Shown piece by piece: positions 18,346 to 25,887 of a DNA stretch of 49,882 bases. The stretch lies in contig VGZD01000012.1 in NCBI GenBank assembly GCA_016872715.1, forward strand, positions 1-49,882. Direction: 5' to 3'. Under the pieces are notes generated by a model. The model made no database searches, was not told the origin of the DNA, and worked only from the letters and a program-made list of their open reading frames with translations. Each line of letters begins with the position of its first letter. Positions within the stretch are counted from its first letter, which is position 1. This DNA is from Planctomycetota bacterium (GTDB lineage Bacteria; Planctomycetota; UBA1135; GCA-002686595). The position numbers and the translations under genes are program-made.

Positions 18346-21300
18346 CTACTGGCAGACCGTGAAGCGGACCGCGTTGGAAAGGCCCGTCGTCGTCGTGCTC
18401 CCCGGGTCGCGCATCCACCACTGCGCGAAGAACGTCTCGCCAGGGGCCATGAGGTACTGATTCATCACGGCTGTCGAGAAGTTGAAGCTGTAGGCGCCCG
18501 TGCAGCTGTTGCCGGTCGCGTTGCCACCCGAGTTCATGTTGGTGGTGCGAACCGTCGGCGCCGTGACGCACAGCGTGCCGCCTTGGAACGGCGTGTTCTG
18601 CGCCTGAGTTCCAAAGAACAGCAGTCCGGCCTTCTGGTTGAGCGTGTTGGTGCACGTCACCGTGAAGCTGCCCCCGCTCCTCGAGGGCTGATGGCCGTTC
18701 GTGCCGATCAGAGGGACGCAGCCGAGCGAGTTCGTCTTGCCCGTGCAGTACACGGCCACCGTCGTCAGGTTGACGAAGATCGGACCGAAGTGCGCAGTGT
18801 CGCCCCAGTTGCCGGCGACGTCCTTCGATCGCACGTGGAAATAGCGACCGAGCGTCGACGAGCCGATCGAGTCCGTGAAGCTGGTCTGGGGCGCGAGGAC
18901 ATTGAGCACGCCTGCCGGGATGGTCGCCGGACTCGAGTTCCAGATGGCCGCGTAGCCGACGATCCCAGAGCCACCGGCGTCGACTGCGGCCGTCCACTGG
19001 ACGGTCACGATCGGAGCGCAGCTCTGCACGCCGATCTGGTGCGTCGGCGAGGCGAGGCCCGTGGCCGCGGCGGGTGCCGTGAGATCGATGCGGAACGGGC
19101 CGACACTCGCATAGCTCGCGTTCCAGTTTCCGCTGTTGTCGACCGGTCGCAGGTTGAAGTGCCAAGTGCCTTGCCCAAGGACCTCGCTGTGACTCAACAC
19201 CTGCTCGATGTCCTTCGTGGTGGTCGGAATTGCGGCGAGCGAAGCCGTGTAGATGCCGTAGCCGTCCACGCCGGAGAGGTTGTCGGCCGACTGCGACCAT
19301 GTGTAAAGGATGTTCGTGTCGTTGGTCCACTCGTTGGGCGTGTGAGTCGTCGCTCGAAGGTTGGTCGGCAGCGGCGGTGGCGTGCTGTCGACCCACACGT
19401 TGACCGCGTCGAGGACGTCGATGGCGTTGTCCGAGCGCGCCTCGACCGAGAAGGACTTGAGGCCCTCCGTCGCCCAGCGCGTCGTCCAGCGATGCGTCCG
19501 GCTCGTGTTGTGCACGACGTTGCCCATGGTCACGTCGCGACCGCTCGTGGAATTGCCCGTCAGGTCGGTGGTGGCGCCGTCGAGCAGGGTGTTGTACGAG
19601 GCCTGCAGTGTGTCGCCCACGGAAGTCGAATCGAAGTAGACCGCAGACGCCACATAGCTGGGGTTGGTGTACGTCGCCGCGAACGTCACGTTCTCTCCGA
19701 CCTTCACGTAGGTGTCGTTTGCGGTGACGTCGAGCGTCGGCGACGGCGTCGTGTCCCCATAGGTGACGACGGCGCAGATGCCCAGTTTCGCGGTGTCGAA
19801 CAAGAAAACACTGGTCGGCGCGACCTTGATGCGCCAGCCACCCTGAGCCGGATTGTCGAAACTGCGAACTTCCGTGTTGTCGAGCGCTGATTGCTGGGCC
19901 GTGAACTCGCCGGTGTTGTTGCCGGCGGAGTAGGGCTCCGCGTCCAGCCACGAGTCGAAGTCGTTGCGCAGCGCCTGCGAAGCGCCCGCAGAGGCCTCGG
20001 GCTCGATGTAGTGCACGACCACCGTGAGTCGCGTGGCGCCCGCGTTGACCGGAAACTCCACGAAGGTGGACAGCGCGCCACCGAGCATGCCGTCCCAGAA
20101 GTACAGCGACTGCTGGCCGTTGCTGCCCGTCGCCTTGTACGCATCCACGCGACCGGTTCCGTAGCTCTTGAGATGCGCGGCGCTTGCGGCGTTTGCAGGG
20201 CCGAGCAGTTGGTCATCCTTGGTGATTGCGGACGCCATGAGCACGGCCGCGATCACCTCTGGGTTGTAGCGCATGGTCGGGTACCGATCGCACAGTTGCG
20301 CCGCGACGCCCGTGACGTGGGGAGTCGCCATGCTCGTGCCATTCCGGGACGTGTAGCCCGTGACCGTCTCCGCGTCGATCGAGTAGATCAAGTCGCCCGC
20401 GGCGCACACGTTCGGCTTCCAGCGGCCGTCACCGGTCGGTCCGCGGCTGGAGAAGCTCGAAATCGTTCCGGGCTGGGGACCGAAATCACTGACAGAGCCG
20501 ACCGTCAGCGCGTTCTTCGCGGCCGCATCCCTGCGGCAGGTTGACGCGCCCGGACCTTCGTTGCCCGCTGCGAATACATACATCTGGTCGTTGTCGAAGA
20601 CCGCCGCATCGACTCGGCGCGCCTGGGCTTCTGTGCCGGTGGCTCCCACGTCGATGACGCCGTACGAGTTGTTGATCACCATCGGACGAGGTGTGGTGGC
20701 CACGCCGTCGAAGTAGGGCGTGCGCATTCTCGCGTAGGCCGCGACCCAGTCGACTCCGGCCTCCGTGCCGAGCGAGTCGAGGACCTTCCCGACGAAGATG
20801 CGGCCCGAGAATCCCCAGCCGAGCCCGGGCGCGACGCCTCGGTAGCTGTCGTCGACGTCCCCAGTGCCAAGCAAGGTGCCGCTGACGTGGCTACCGTGGC
20901 CGTTGAAGTCTTGAAAGGGCCCGAGGTTCTCGGACGTGAAATCCCAGCCCACTGCGGCCTGATTGAGCGCCGCGTGTCCGAGGTCGTGCCCGGAGTCGAG
21001 CACCCCGACGATGGCCGCCGAGTTCGTGCCGCCGGAGTAGCTCGCGCGCATGCGATCGGCGTTGATCATCGCCATCGACTCATCGTGAGCGATGGTTGTC
21101 GGCGCGTCGAACTCGAGGAACTGCACGAAGTCGAGCACGACGAGCGCCTCGAGCTGCGCCGCCGTCATGTCCGCGCTGAACGCATGGATCGTCTCCGCGT
21201 AGGAACGGATCTCGATGCCGAGCTCCTGCAGGCGCTTGTGCTGCCAACCGTTGCTCATCCAGCTGCGTGCTGCCGCGCTCTCATCCTCGTTGACCGTGTA

Positions 21301-21963
21301 CGTATCGCCTTCGCCCTGCACGGCGTTGCCCAACGGCCGCGAGGTCGAAGCCGCGCACAGGTCGGACTCGAACAGGTTGATGAACACGGGCACGCGCTCG
21401 CCGACAGGGCGCTGGGCAAGCTCCTGCACGAGCTGCGGATGCACCTTCTGCCATGGCTGCACCGCTCCGACCCAGCGCACGAAGTCGAGGCCCGCCACGC
21501 GCTCGACGAGCTCGGGCGCGAGGGCGACCTTGAGCGTGTAGTAGGGGTGAAAATCGAGCACGCGCACGCCGAGCGCGCGCAGGGCGTCGACGCGCTGCGC
21601 CGTCATGCGCTTGCCGAACATCACGAAGGCATAGCCCTCGCCGTGGCCGCGACCGTCGAGGCCCGCGAGCGCGTCCGAGAAATCGAGCCGCGGGTCGACG
21701 CGCTCGGTGGTCGGCGGGTAGTGCTTCCCAGTGCTGAAGCCGAGGTAGAACGGGTCGCCGCTGCGCGGCTCGACCAGCACGTCCCCCTGTTCGCCCGCCT
21801 TCCACACCGGCGGGTTGGGCAGCGGCACGGAATCGTCCGCGAACTCGAACGGCATCGCCGGCGCCTCGCCGCACGCCGCGTCGCGCGTGTCGTCGGAGGG
21901 AACCGGCGCCGGGCCGAGTGCGGGAGTCTGGAGCAGCAGCGCTAGGTGCAGGATCAGCGACAT
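18346..21963 (-). CDS. Exported subtilisin-family (S8) serine protease with planctomycete-type C-terminal domain
   Basis: This 1205-residue protein has a short signal-like N-terminus (MSLILHLALLLQTPALGPAP); the start at 21963 is chosen for that reason. Residues 110-290 look like an inhibitor-type propeptide. The S8 domain follows, with the triad Asp323 (VGVLDSGHD), His356 (NGHGSHVSG) and Ser544 (NGTSMATPH), plus the oxyanion Asn in VINNSYG near 431. A jelly-roll-like proprotein-convertase region and two Ig/FN3-like modules follow (STPPPLPTNLRA, DLTAPAAATGLA). The last 134 residues (1072-1205, bases 18349-18750) form a cysteine-containing domain, YCTGKTNS...GLSNAVRF, shared with the HAF-repeat protein. 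It is likely secreted or surface-held and degrades extracellular protein. Confidence 0.92.
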   Translation of the reverse strand: MSLILHLALLLQTPALGPAPVPSDDTRDAACGEAPAMPFEFADDSVPLPNPPVWKAGEQGDVLVEPRSGDPFYLGFSTGKHYPPTTERVDPRLDFSDALAGLDGRGHGEGYAFVMFGKRMTAQRVDALRALGVRVLDFHPYYTLKVALAPELVERVAGLDFVRWVGAVQPWQKVHPQLVQELAQRPVGERVPVFINLFESDLCAASTSRPLGNAVQGEGDTYTVNEDESAAARSWMSNGWQHKRLQELGIEIRSYAETIHAFSADMTAAQLEALVVLDFVQFLEFDAPTTIAHDESMAMINADRMRASYSGGTNSAAIVGVLDSGHDLGHAALNQAAVGWDFTSENLGPFQDFNGHGSHVSGTLLGTGDVDDSYRGVAPGLGWGFSGRIFVGKVLDSLGTEAGVDWVAAYARMRTPYFDGVATTPRPMVINNSYGVIDVGATGTEAQARRVDAAVFDNDQMYVFAAGNEGPGASTCRRDAAAKNALTVGSVSDFGPQPGTISSFSSRGPTGDGRWKPNVCAAGDLIYSIDAETVTGYTSRNGTSMATPHVTGVAAQLCDRYPTMRYNPEVIAAVLMASAITKDDQLLGPANAASAAHLKSYGTGRVDAYKATGSNGQQSLYFWDGMLGGALSTFVEFPVNAGATRLTVVVHYIEPEASAGASQALRNDFDSWLDAEPYSAGNNTGEFTAQQSALDNTEVRSFDNPAQGGWRIKVAPTSVFLFDTAKLGICAVVTYGDTTPSPTLDVTANDTYVKVGENVTFAATYTNPSYVASAVYFDSTSVGDTLQASYNTLLDGATTDLTGNSTSGRDVTMGNVVHNTSRTHRWTTRWATEGLKSFSVEARSDNAIDVLDAVNVWVDSTPPPLPTNLRATTHTPNEWTNDTNILYTWSQSADNLSGVDGYGIYTASLAAIPTTTKDIEQVLSHSEVLGQGTWHFNLRPVDNSGNWNASYASVGPFRIDLTAPAAATGLASPTHQIGVQSCAPIVTVQWTAAVDAGGSGIVGYAAIWNSSPATIPAGVLNVLAPQTSFTDSIGSSTLGRYFHVRSKDVAGNWGDTAHFGPIFVNLTTVAVYCTGKTNSLGCVPLIGTNGHQPSRSGGSFTVTCTNTLNQKAGLLFFGTQAQNTPFQGGTLCVTAPTVRTTNMNSGGNATGNSCTGAYSFNFSTAVMNQYLMAPGETFFAQWWMRDPGSTTTTGLSNAVRFTVCQ

Positions 21964-21978
21964 CGTCGCTCTCGCATC

Positions 21979-22006
21979 GTGGGAGGGGATGAGTGGGAGG
22001 GGATGA
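21979..22006. repeat. Two tandem 14-bp repeats in the subtilase leader
   Basis: GTGGGAGGGGATGA occurs at 21979-21992 and 21993-22006, directly in tandem. In the subtilase mRNA this is a C-rich duplicated leader 16 bases upstream of the ATG. No role is known. Confidence 0.75.
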
Positions 22007-22230
22007 CTGCGCAGGACCGCCCAAGCCCCCAGCAGCGGCGCGCAGGGCCGCCTCGCGGGGAGGCCCGCGGGACTCCGTAGACGCGCTTGGAGCCATGGAA
22101 GTTCCGTGCGACCCGCCGGGTTGGGCATCGAACCGGCCCACAGCCTCGAGCGGCACCGTGAGCTTCGCTCCACGCGCGCGAGGATGCTCGGGATTTTCTC
22201 GAATGTGCTTGCGCACGCCTGCGTAGGACG

Positions 22231-22250
22231 GTGATATCACTTTGATACTA
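22231..22250. promoter_or_regulatory. Candidate operator for the SPFH/RHH operon
   Basis: GTGATATCAC (22231-22240) is a perfect 10-base palindrome, followed at once by TTTGATACTA, which repeats the TGATA half. It lies 47 bases before the SPFH start and overlaps a weak possible -10 (TGATAT, 17 bases after TTGCGC). The ribbon-helix-helix protein encoded in this operon is a plausible ligand, by analogy with autoregulated operons. Confidence 0.35.
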
Positions 22251-22287
22251 CTCTCTCGCGGCACGGCCCCAAGGAGCCCACAAGCAC

Positions 22288-23178
22288 ATGCAAGCGCGCA
22301 ATCCCTCGCAAGAAACCTCGTTCAAGCCCTTCTCCGGCTACCTGATGCTGGCGTTCGAGATCCTGCTCATCGCCGCCACGGTCCTGCTGATCATCGCTGG
22401 AGTGAAGAACCGGGAGCCGGGCGTCGCGGTGCTCGTCGTTCCGATGGTGCTCGTCGCGCTCCTCACGCTGTTCGGCTTCTTCGTGGTCGAGCCCAACCTC
22501 GGTCGCGCGCTCGTGCTCTTCGGCCGCTACCGCGGCACGGTGCGCACGGCGGGCTACTGGTGGACCAACCCATTCACGAGCAAGAAGCCGATCTCGCTGC
22601 GTGCGCACAACCTGAACGGCGAGAAGCTCAAGGTGAACGATCTGCTCGGCAATCCGATCGAGATCGCGGCGGTCGTGGTGTGGCAGGTGCGCGACACGGC
22701 GCAGGCGCTGTTCGATGTCGAGCAGTTCGAGCACTTCGTCGACGTGCAGTCGGAGAGCGCGCTGCGCCTCGTCGCGAGCCGCCATCCCTACGACGACGGA
22801 CAGGTCGGCGACGTCGCGACGACCCTGCGCGGCTCGGCGGACGAGGTGGCGCAGGAGCTGCAGGCCGAGCTCGCCAAGCGGCTCGCGCTCGCGGGCATCG
22901 AAGTGCTCGAGGCGCGCCTGTCGCACCTCGCCTACGCGCCGGAAATCGCCGCCGCGATGCTGCAGCGCCAGCAGGCGAGCGCGATCATCGCCGCGCGCAA
23001 GCTGATCGTCGAAGGCGCGGTCAGCATGGTCGAGATGGCGCTCGAGAAGCTCTCCGAGAAGGAGACCGTGAGGCTCGACGACGAACGGCGCGCGACGCTG
23101 ACCGGCAACCTGCTCGTCGTGCTGTGCGGGCAAGCCAACGCGCAGCCGGTGGTCAATACGGGCTCGCTCTACAACTGA
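22288..23178 (+). CDS. SPFH / Band 7 domain membrane protein
   Basis: This 296-residue protein has two hydrophobic N-terminal segments (residues 17-60), then a Band 7/stomatin-like domain: [46 protein letters not shown], and the helical region [29 protein letters not shown]. Such proteins oligomerise on membranes and organise microdomains or control proteolysis; the exact role here is unknown. AAGGAG lies 11 bases before the ATG. Nine bases after its stop a GTG begins a small ribbon-helix-helix gene, so the two are probably co-expressed. Confidence 0.88.
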   Translation: MQARNPSQETSFKPFSGYLMLAFEILLIAATVLLIIAGVKNREPGVAVLVVPMVLVALLTLFGFFVVEPNLGRALVLFGRYRGTVRTAGYWWTNPFTSKKPISLRAHNLNGEKLKVNDLLGNPIEIAAVVVWQVRDTAQALFDVEQFEHFVDVQSESALRLVASRHPYDDGQVGDVATTLRGSADEVAQELQAELAKRLALAGIEVLEARLSHLAYAPEIAAAMLQRQQASAIIAARKLIVEGAVSMVEMALEKLSEKETVRLDDERRATLTGNLLVVLCGQANAQPVVNTGSLYN

Positions 23179-23187
23179 GAGCGCGGC

Positions 23188-23373
23188 GTGGCGAAGCTCG
23201 ACAAGCAGCGCGACGAGCCGCCGCAGGAGCGCAAGCCGTTCCTGCTGCGGCTCTCGCCGGACCTGATGGAAGACCTGCGGCGCTGGGCGAATCAGGACCT
23301 GCGCTCGCTCAACTCGCACATCGAGTTCCTGCTGCGCGATGCCGTGAACAGGCGTCGGCGTCCCAAGCCCTGA
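23188..23373 (+). CDS. Small Arc-like ribbon-helix-helix protein
   Basis: This 61-residue basic protein has the Arc/MetJ-type pattern: a short strand PFLLRLSPDLMEDLRRWANQ followed by SLNSHIEFLLRDAVNRR. In this fold the strand pairs in a dimer and reads the DNA major groove, so it is probably a transcriptional regulator. It has a GTG start nine bases after the SPFH stop and ends three bases before the stop of the convergent ACT gene. The location suggests it controls its own operon. A type II antitoxin is possible, but no toxin gene is adjacent. Confidence 0.75.
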   Translation: MAKLDKQRDEPPQERKPFLLRLSPDLMEDLRRWANQDLRSLNSHIEFLLRDAVNRRRRPKP

Positions 23374-23377
23374 GCGC

Positions 23378-23773
23378 TCACGCGAGCGGCAGCTCGCCCT
23401 CGAGCACGTGGCCCTGTGCTTCGAGTGCCGCCTTGGCCGCGGCGAACTGCTCGGCGCGCACGATCAGCCAGTCCGTGTCGTAGGTCGAGATCACGAACAC
23501 GCTCACGTTGGCGCTAGCGAGCGCTCCGCACAGCGCCGCGAGCACTCCGACCGTCGTCATCTCCACGACGCCGACGATGCCGAGCGCGACGCGCTCGCGC
23601 TCGTGGCGCACGTTCGGTGGCACGCACGACTGCGCGCACACGATCGAGACTTCGTCGCTCGTGCGCGCGAGGTGCACGAACTGGCCGCGGGCCCAGCGCG
23701 GAAAGGGCGCGGTGTGCGCGAGACGCGCGATGGCGAGGCGCTCTTGGAGGACGCGGAAACGGTAGGTGCCCAT
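23378..23773 (-). CDS. ACT-domain protein
   Basis: This 131-residue protein has the tandem ACT architecture seen in small amino-acid-sensing proteins of the CASTOR-like ACT_7 type. The N-terminal part is YRFRVLQERLAIARL. The C-terminal ACT repeat reads LGIVGVVEMTTVGVLAALCGALASANVSVFVISTYDTDWLIVRAEQ. Such domains bind small ligands and regulate enzymes, but the target here is unknown. The Met at 23773 gives the usual family start. It is divergent from the pduS-like gene. Confidence 0.72.
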   Translation of the reverse strand: MGTYRFRVLQERLAIARLAHTAPFPRWARGQFVHLARTSDEVSIVCAQSCVPPNVRHERERVALGIVGVVEMTTVGVLAALCGALASANVSVFVISTYDTDWLIVRAEQFAAAKAALEAQGHVLEGELPLA

Positions 23774-23898
23774 CGTGCGGCGCTCGGGGCCGAGCGAGGG
23801 TGGATCTTGGCGCAGCGCAGCGCGCTCGGGAAGGTGCGCGCGAGCCGCGGGTGGCGTAACGGTGCCCCCCGCCACCGTATACTCCCGCGCCAACCGCC

Positions 23899-25224
23899 AT
23901 GTCGGCCGCCCATTCCAACCTGATCGAGCGCGCCCGGGCCAACGGCATCGTCGGGGCCGGCGGCGCGGGCTTCCCCTTCTACAAGAAGCTCGACTCCAAG
24001 GCCGACACGGTGATCCTGAACGCCGCCGAGTGCGAGCCGCTGCTCCACAAGGACAAGGAGATCCTGCGGCACGACCTCGCGGGCGTGCTGCGCGGCATGC
24101 GGCGCACGATGACGCAGGTCGGCGCGAGCCGCGGCATCGTCGGCATCAAGGAGAAGTACACCGACCTGATCGCGCAACTGCGCGTCGCGGGCGCGCCGCA
24201 TTCCATCGAGGTGTTCGAGCTCGGCGACTACTACCCCGCCGGCGACGAGTTCATCACGGTCTTCGAGGCCACCGGTCGCGTGATCCCGCCGGGCGGCATT
24301 CCGCTCGACGTCGGCTGCCTGGTGTGCAACGTCGAGACGGTGCTCAACTTGGAGCGCGACGTGCCCGTCACGCGCAAGTTCTTCACCATCGCCGCGGACG
24401 TGCCCAATCCCGTCACGGTGTGCGCGCCGATCGGCGCCAAGTTCGGCGACGTGCTGCGCGCGGTCGGCGCGGATCCCGCGCGGATCGGCCACGTGCTCGT
24501 CGGCGGCGTGATGATGGGCCGCAGCATGAAAAGCTGGGACGAGCCGGTGACGCGCACGACCGGAGGCCTGCTGTGCTTCCCCAACGAGCACGTGCTGCAG
24601 CGCAAGTACCAAACCGAGAGCCGTGCGCGCAGCCTGATCGGCAAGTCGGCCTGCGACCAGTGCAGCTTTTGCACGGAGATGTGCCCGCGCTACCTGATCG
24701 GCCACCCCGTCGAACCGCACATGGCGATGCGGGGTCTGGGCTTCAACATGGTGGGCGAGTCGCTGATGCTCTCGAGCCAGTTCTGCTGCGAGTGCAACCT
24801 GTGCTCGCTCTACGCCTGCCCCGAGGACCTGTTCCCCAAGGACGCCTGCGCGGACAACAAGGTGGCGCTGCGGCGAATGGGCCTCGACCACCCCGCCAAG
24901 GGCAGGCGCGACCTCAAGGCGCACAGCATGCAGGAATACCGGCACGTGCCGGTGGCGAGCCTGATCAAGAAGCTCGGCCTGTCGAGCTACAAGAACAAGG
25001 GCCCGCTGGTGGAGATCGACTGGCGGCTCGACGAGGTGCGCATCCCGCTCAAGCAACACATCGGCTCGCCCGCCGCCTGCGCGGTCAAGGTCGGCCAGCG
25101 CGTGCGCACGAACGACGTCATCGGCAGAGCGCCGGATGGTCTGGGCGTGCCCGTGCACGCCTCGATCGACGGCGTCGTGGCCGCGGCGTCGGGCGATGAG
25201 GTCGTGATTCGGAGGAGTGAATGA
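23899..25224 (+). CDS. pduS: PduS-like flavin/Fe-S oxidoreductase (RnfC/Nqo1 family)
   Basis: This 441-residue protein resembles PduS, the corrin reductase of propanediol-utilisation microcompartments. It starts with a glycine-rich nucleotide/FMN loop, GAGGAGFPFYKK (19-30), then NAAECEPLL. Two 4Fe-4S motifs follow: Cys252, 255, 258 and 262 in CDQCSFCTEMCP, and Cys296, 299, 302 and 307 in CCECNLCSLYACP. An SLBB/barrel-sandwich end (HIGSPAACAVKVGQRVRTND, PVHASIDGVVAA) completes it. The stop overlaps the ATG of the BMC gene (ATGA), so the two are translationally coupled. In known systems PduS passes electrons to cobalamin; the acceptor here is not known. An RnfC paralogue is the alternative, but the BMC partner favours PduS. 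Confidence 0.85.
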   Translation: MSAAHSNLIERARANGIVGAGGAGFPFYKKLDSKADTVILNAAECEPLLHKDKEILRHDLAGVLRGMRRTMTQVGASRGIVGIKEKYTDLIAQLRVAGAPHSIEVFELGDYYPAGDEFITVFEATGRVIPPGGIPLDVGCLVCNVETVLNLERDVPVTRKFFTIAADVPNPVTVCAPIGAKFGDVLRAVGADPARIGHVLVGGVMMGRSMKSWDEPVTRTTGGLLCFPNEHVLQRKYQTESRARSLIGKSACDQCSFCTEMCPRYLIGHPVEPHMAMRGLGFNMVGESLMLSSQFCCECNLCSLYACPEDLFPKDACADNKVALRRMGLDHPAKGRRDLKAHSMQEYRHVPVASLIKKLGLSSYKNKGPLVEIDWRLDEVRIPLKQHIGSPAACAVKVGQRVRTNDVIGRAPDGLGVPVHASIDGVVAAASGDEVVIRRSE

Positions 25225-25784
25225 GCAAGCGGATGGAAGCGCTCGGCATGGTCGAGCTGTCGTCGATCGCGGTCGCGTATCTCGTCGAGGACGCGATGCT
25301 CAAGGCGTCCGACGTCGACCTGCTCGTGGCGCGCACGATCTGCTCGGGCAAGTACATCGTGATGGTCGGCGGCTCGGTCGCCTCCGTCGAGGCGAGCCTG
25401 CGTGCGGGCCGCGAAGTCTCGCGCGAAGCCCTGATCGACGAGCTCTTCATCCCCAACATCGACGAGCGCGTGTTCCCCGCCATCACCGGCAGCGTCGCTC
25501 TCGAGGACTCGGACAAGGACGCGCTCGGCATCCTCGAGGCCTTCTCCGTCACGTCGATCATCGAAGGCGCAGATGCCGCCGTGAAGGCCGCCGACGTGAC
25601 GCTGTTCCGCATCCACGTCGCCATGGCGATCGGCGGCAAGGGCTTCCTCCTGCTCACCGGCGAAGTCTCCGACGTCACCGCCGCCATCGAGGCCGGCGCC
25701 AAGCAGATCGGCAAGCGCGGCCTGCTCGTCAGCAAGGTCGTGATCCCGCGCCCCGAGGCGCGCCTGTTCAAGGAAACGCTCTAG
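25221..25784 (+). CDS. pduT: PduT-like tandem BMC-domain shell protein
   Basis: This 187-residue protein contains two BMC domains (about residues 5-90 and 97-182), so it should form pseudohexameric trimers like PduT. Family blocks are ALGMVELSSIAVAYLVEDAML, GKYIVMVGGSVASVEASL, and in the second half IEGADAAVKAADVTLFRIHVA with GKGFLLLTGEVSDVTAAIEAG. Cys41 in RTICSGKY corresponds to the pore Cys of PduT that holds a 4Fe-4S cluster. The start overlaps the pduS-like stop, with GGAGGAG four bases upstream. The pair suggests electron transfer across a shell, but no other shell gene is in the window. Confidence 0.87.
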   Translation: MSKRMEALGMVELSSIAVAYLVEDAMLKASDVDLLVARTICSGKYIVMVGGSVASVEASLRAGREVSREALIDELFIPNIDERVFPAITGSVALEDSDKDALGILEAFSVTSIIEGADAAVKAADVTLFRIHVAMAIGGKGFLLLTGEVSDVTAAIEAGAKQIGKRGLLVSKVVIPRPEARLFKETL

Positions 25785-25805
25785 CGGCCCGCGAGCCAGA
25801 CAATG

Positions 25806-25848
25806 CCCCGGGCCCGCGCTGCCGAGAGCTGGCGGCGCGGGCCCGGGG
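25806..25848. terminator. Strong bidirectional hairpin terminator
   Basis: CCCCGGGCCCGCGC (25806-25819) and GCGCGGGCCCGGGG (25835-25848) form a perfect 14-bp stem with a 15-nt loop. It lies between the convergent pduT-like and HAF-repeat genes and probably ends both. Confidence 0.7.
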
Positions 25849-25887
25849 TCGTGTGGGACTTCGCTCGGGCGGGGGCTGCGAAGCCTG

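Larger units (their letters stand above)
21964..22287. other. Divergent intergenic region subtilase / SPFH gene
   Basis: This 324-base region contains the tandem 14-bp repeat in the subtilase leader (21979-22006) and, near the other end, the palindrome GTGATATCAC followed by TTTGATACTA in front of the SPFH gene. I see no coding sequence in it. Confidence 0.6.

Noticed and set aside
23188-23373. Toxin-antitoxin module including the ribbon-helix-helix protein
   Set aside because: No toxin-like gene lies next to it; its partner is the SPFH protein.
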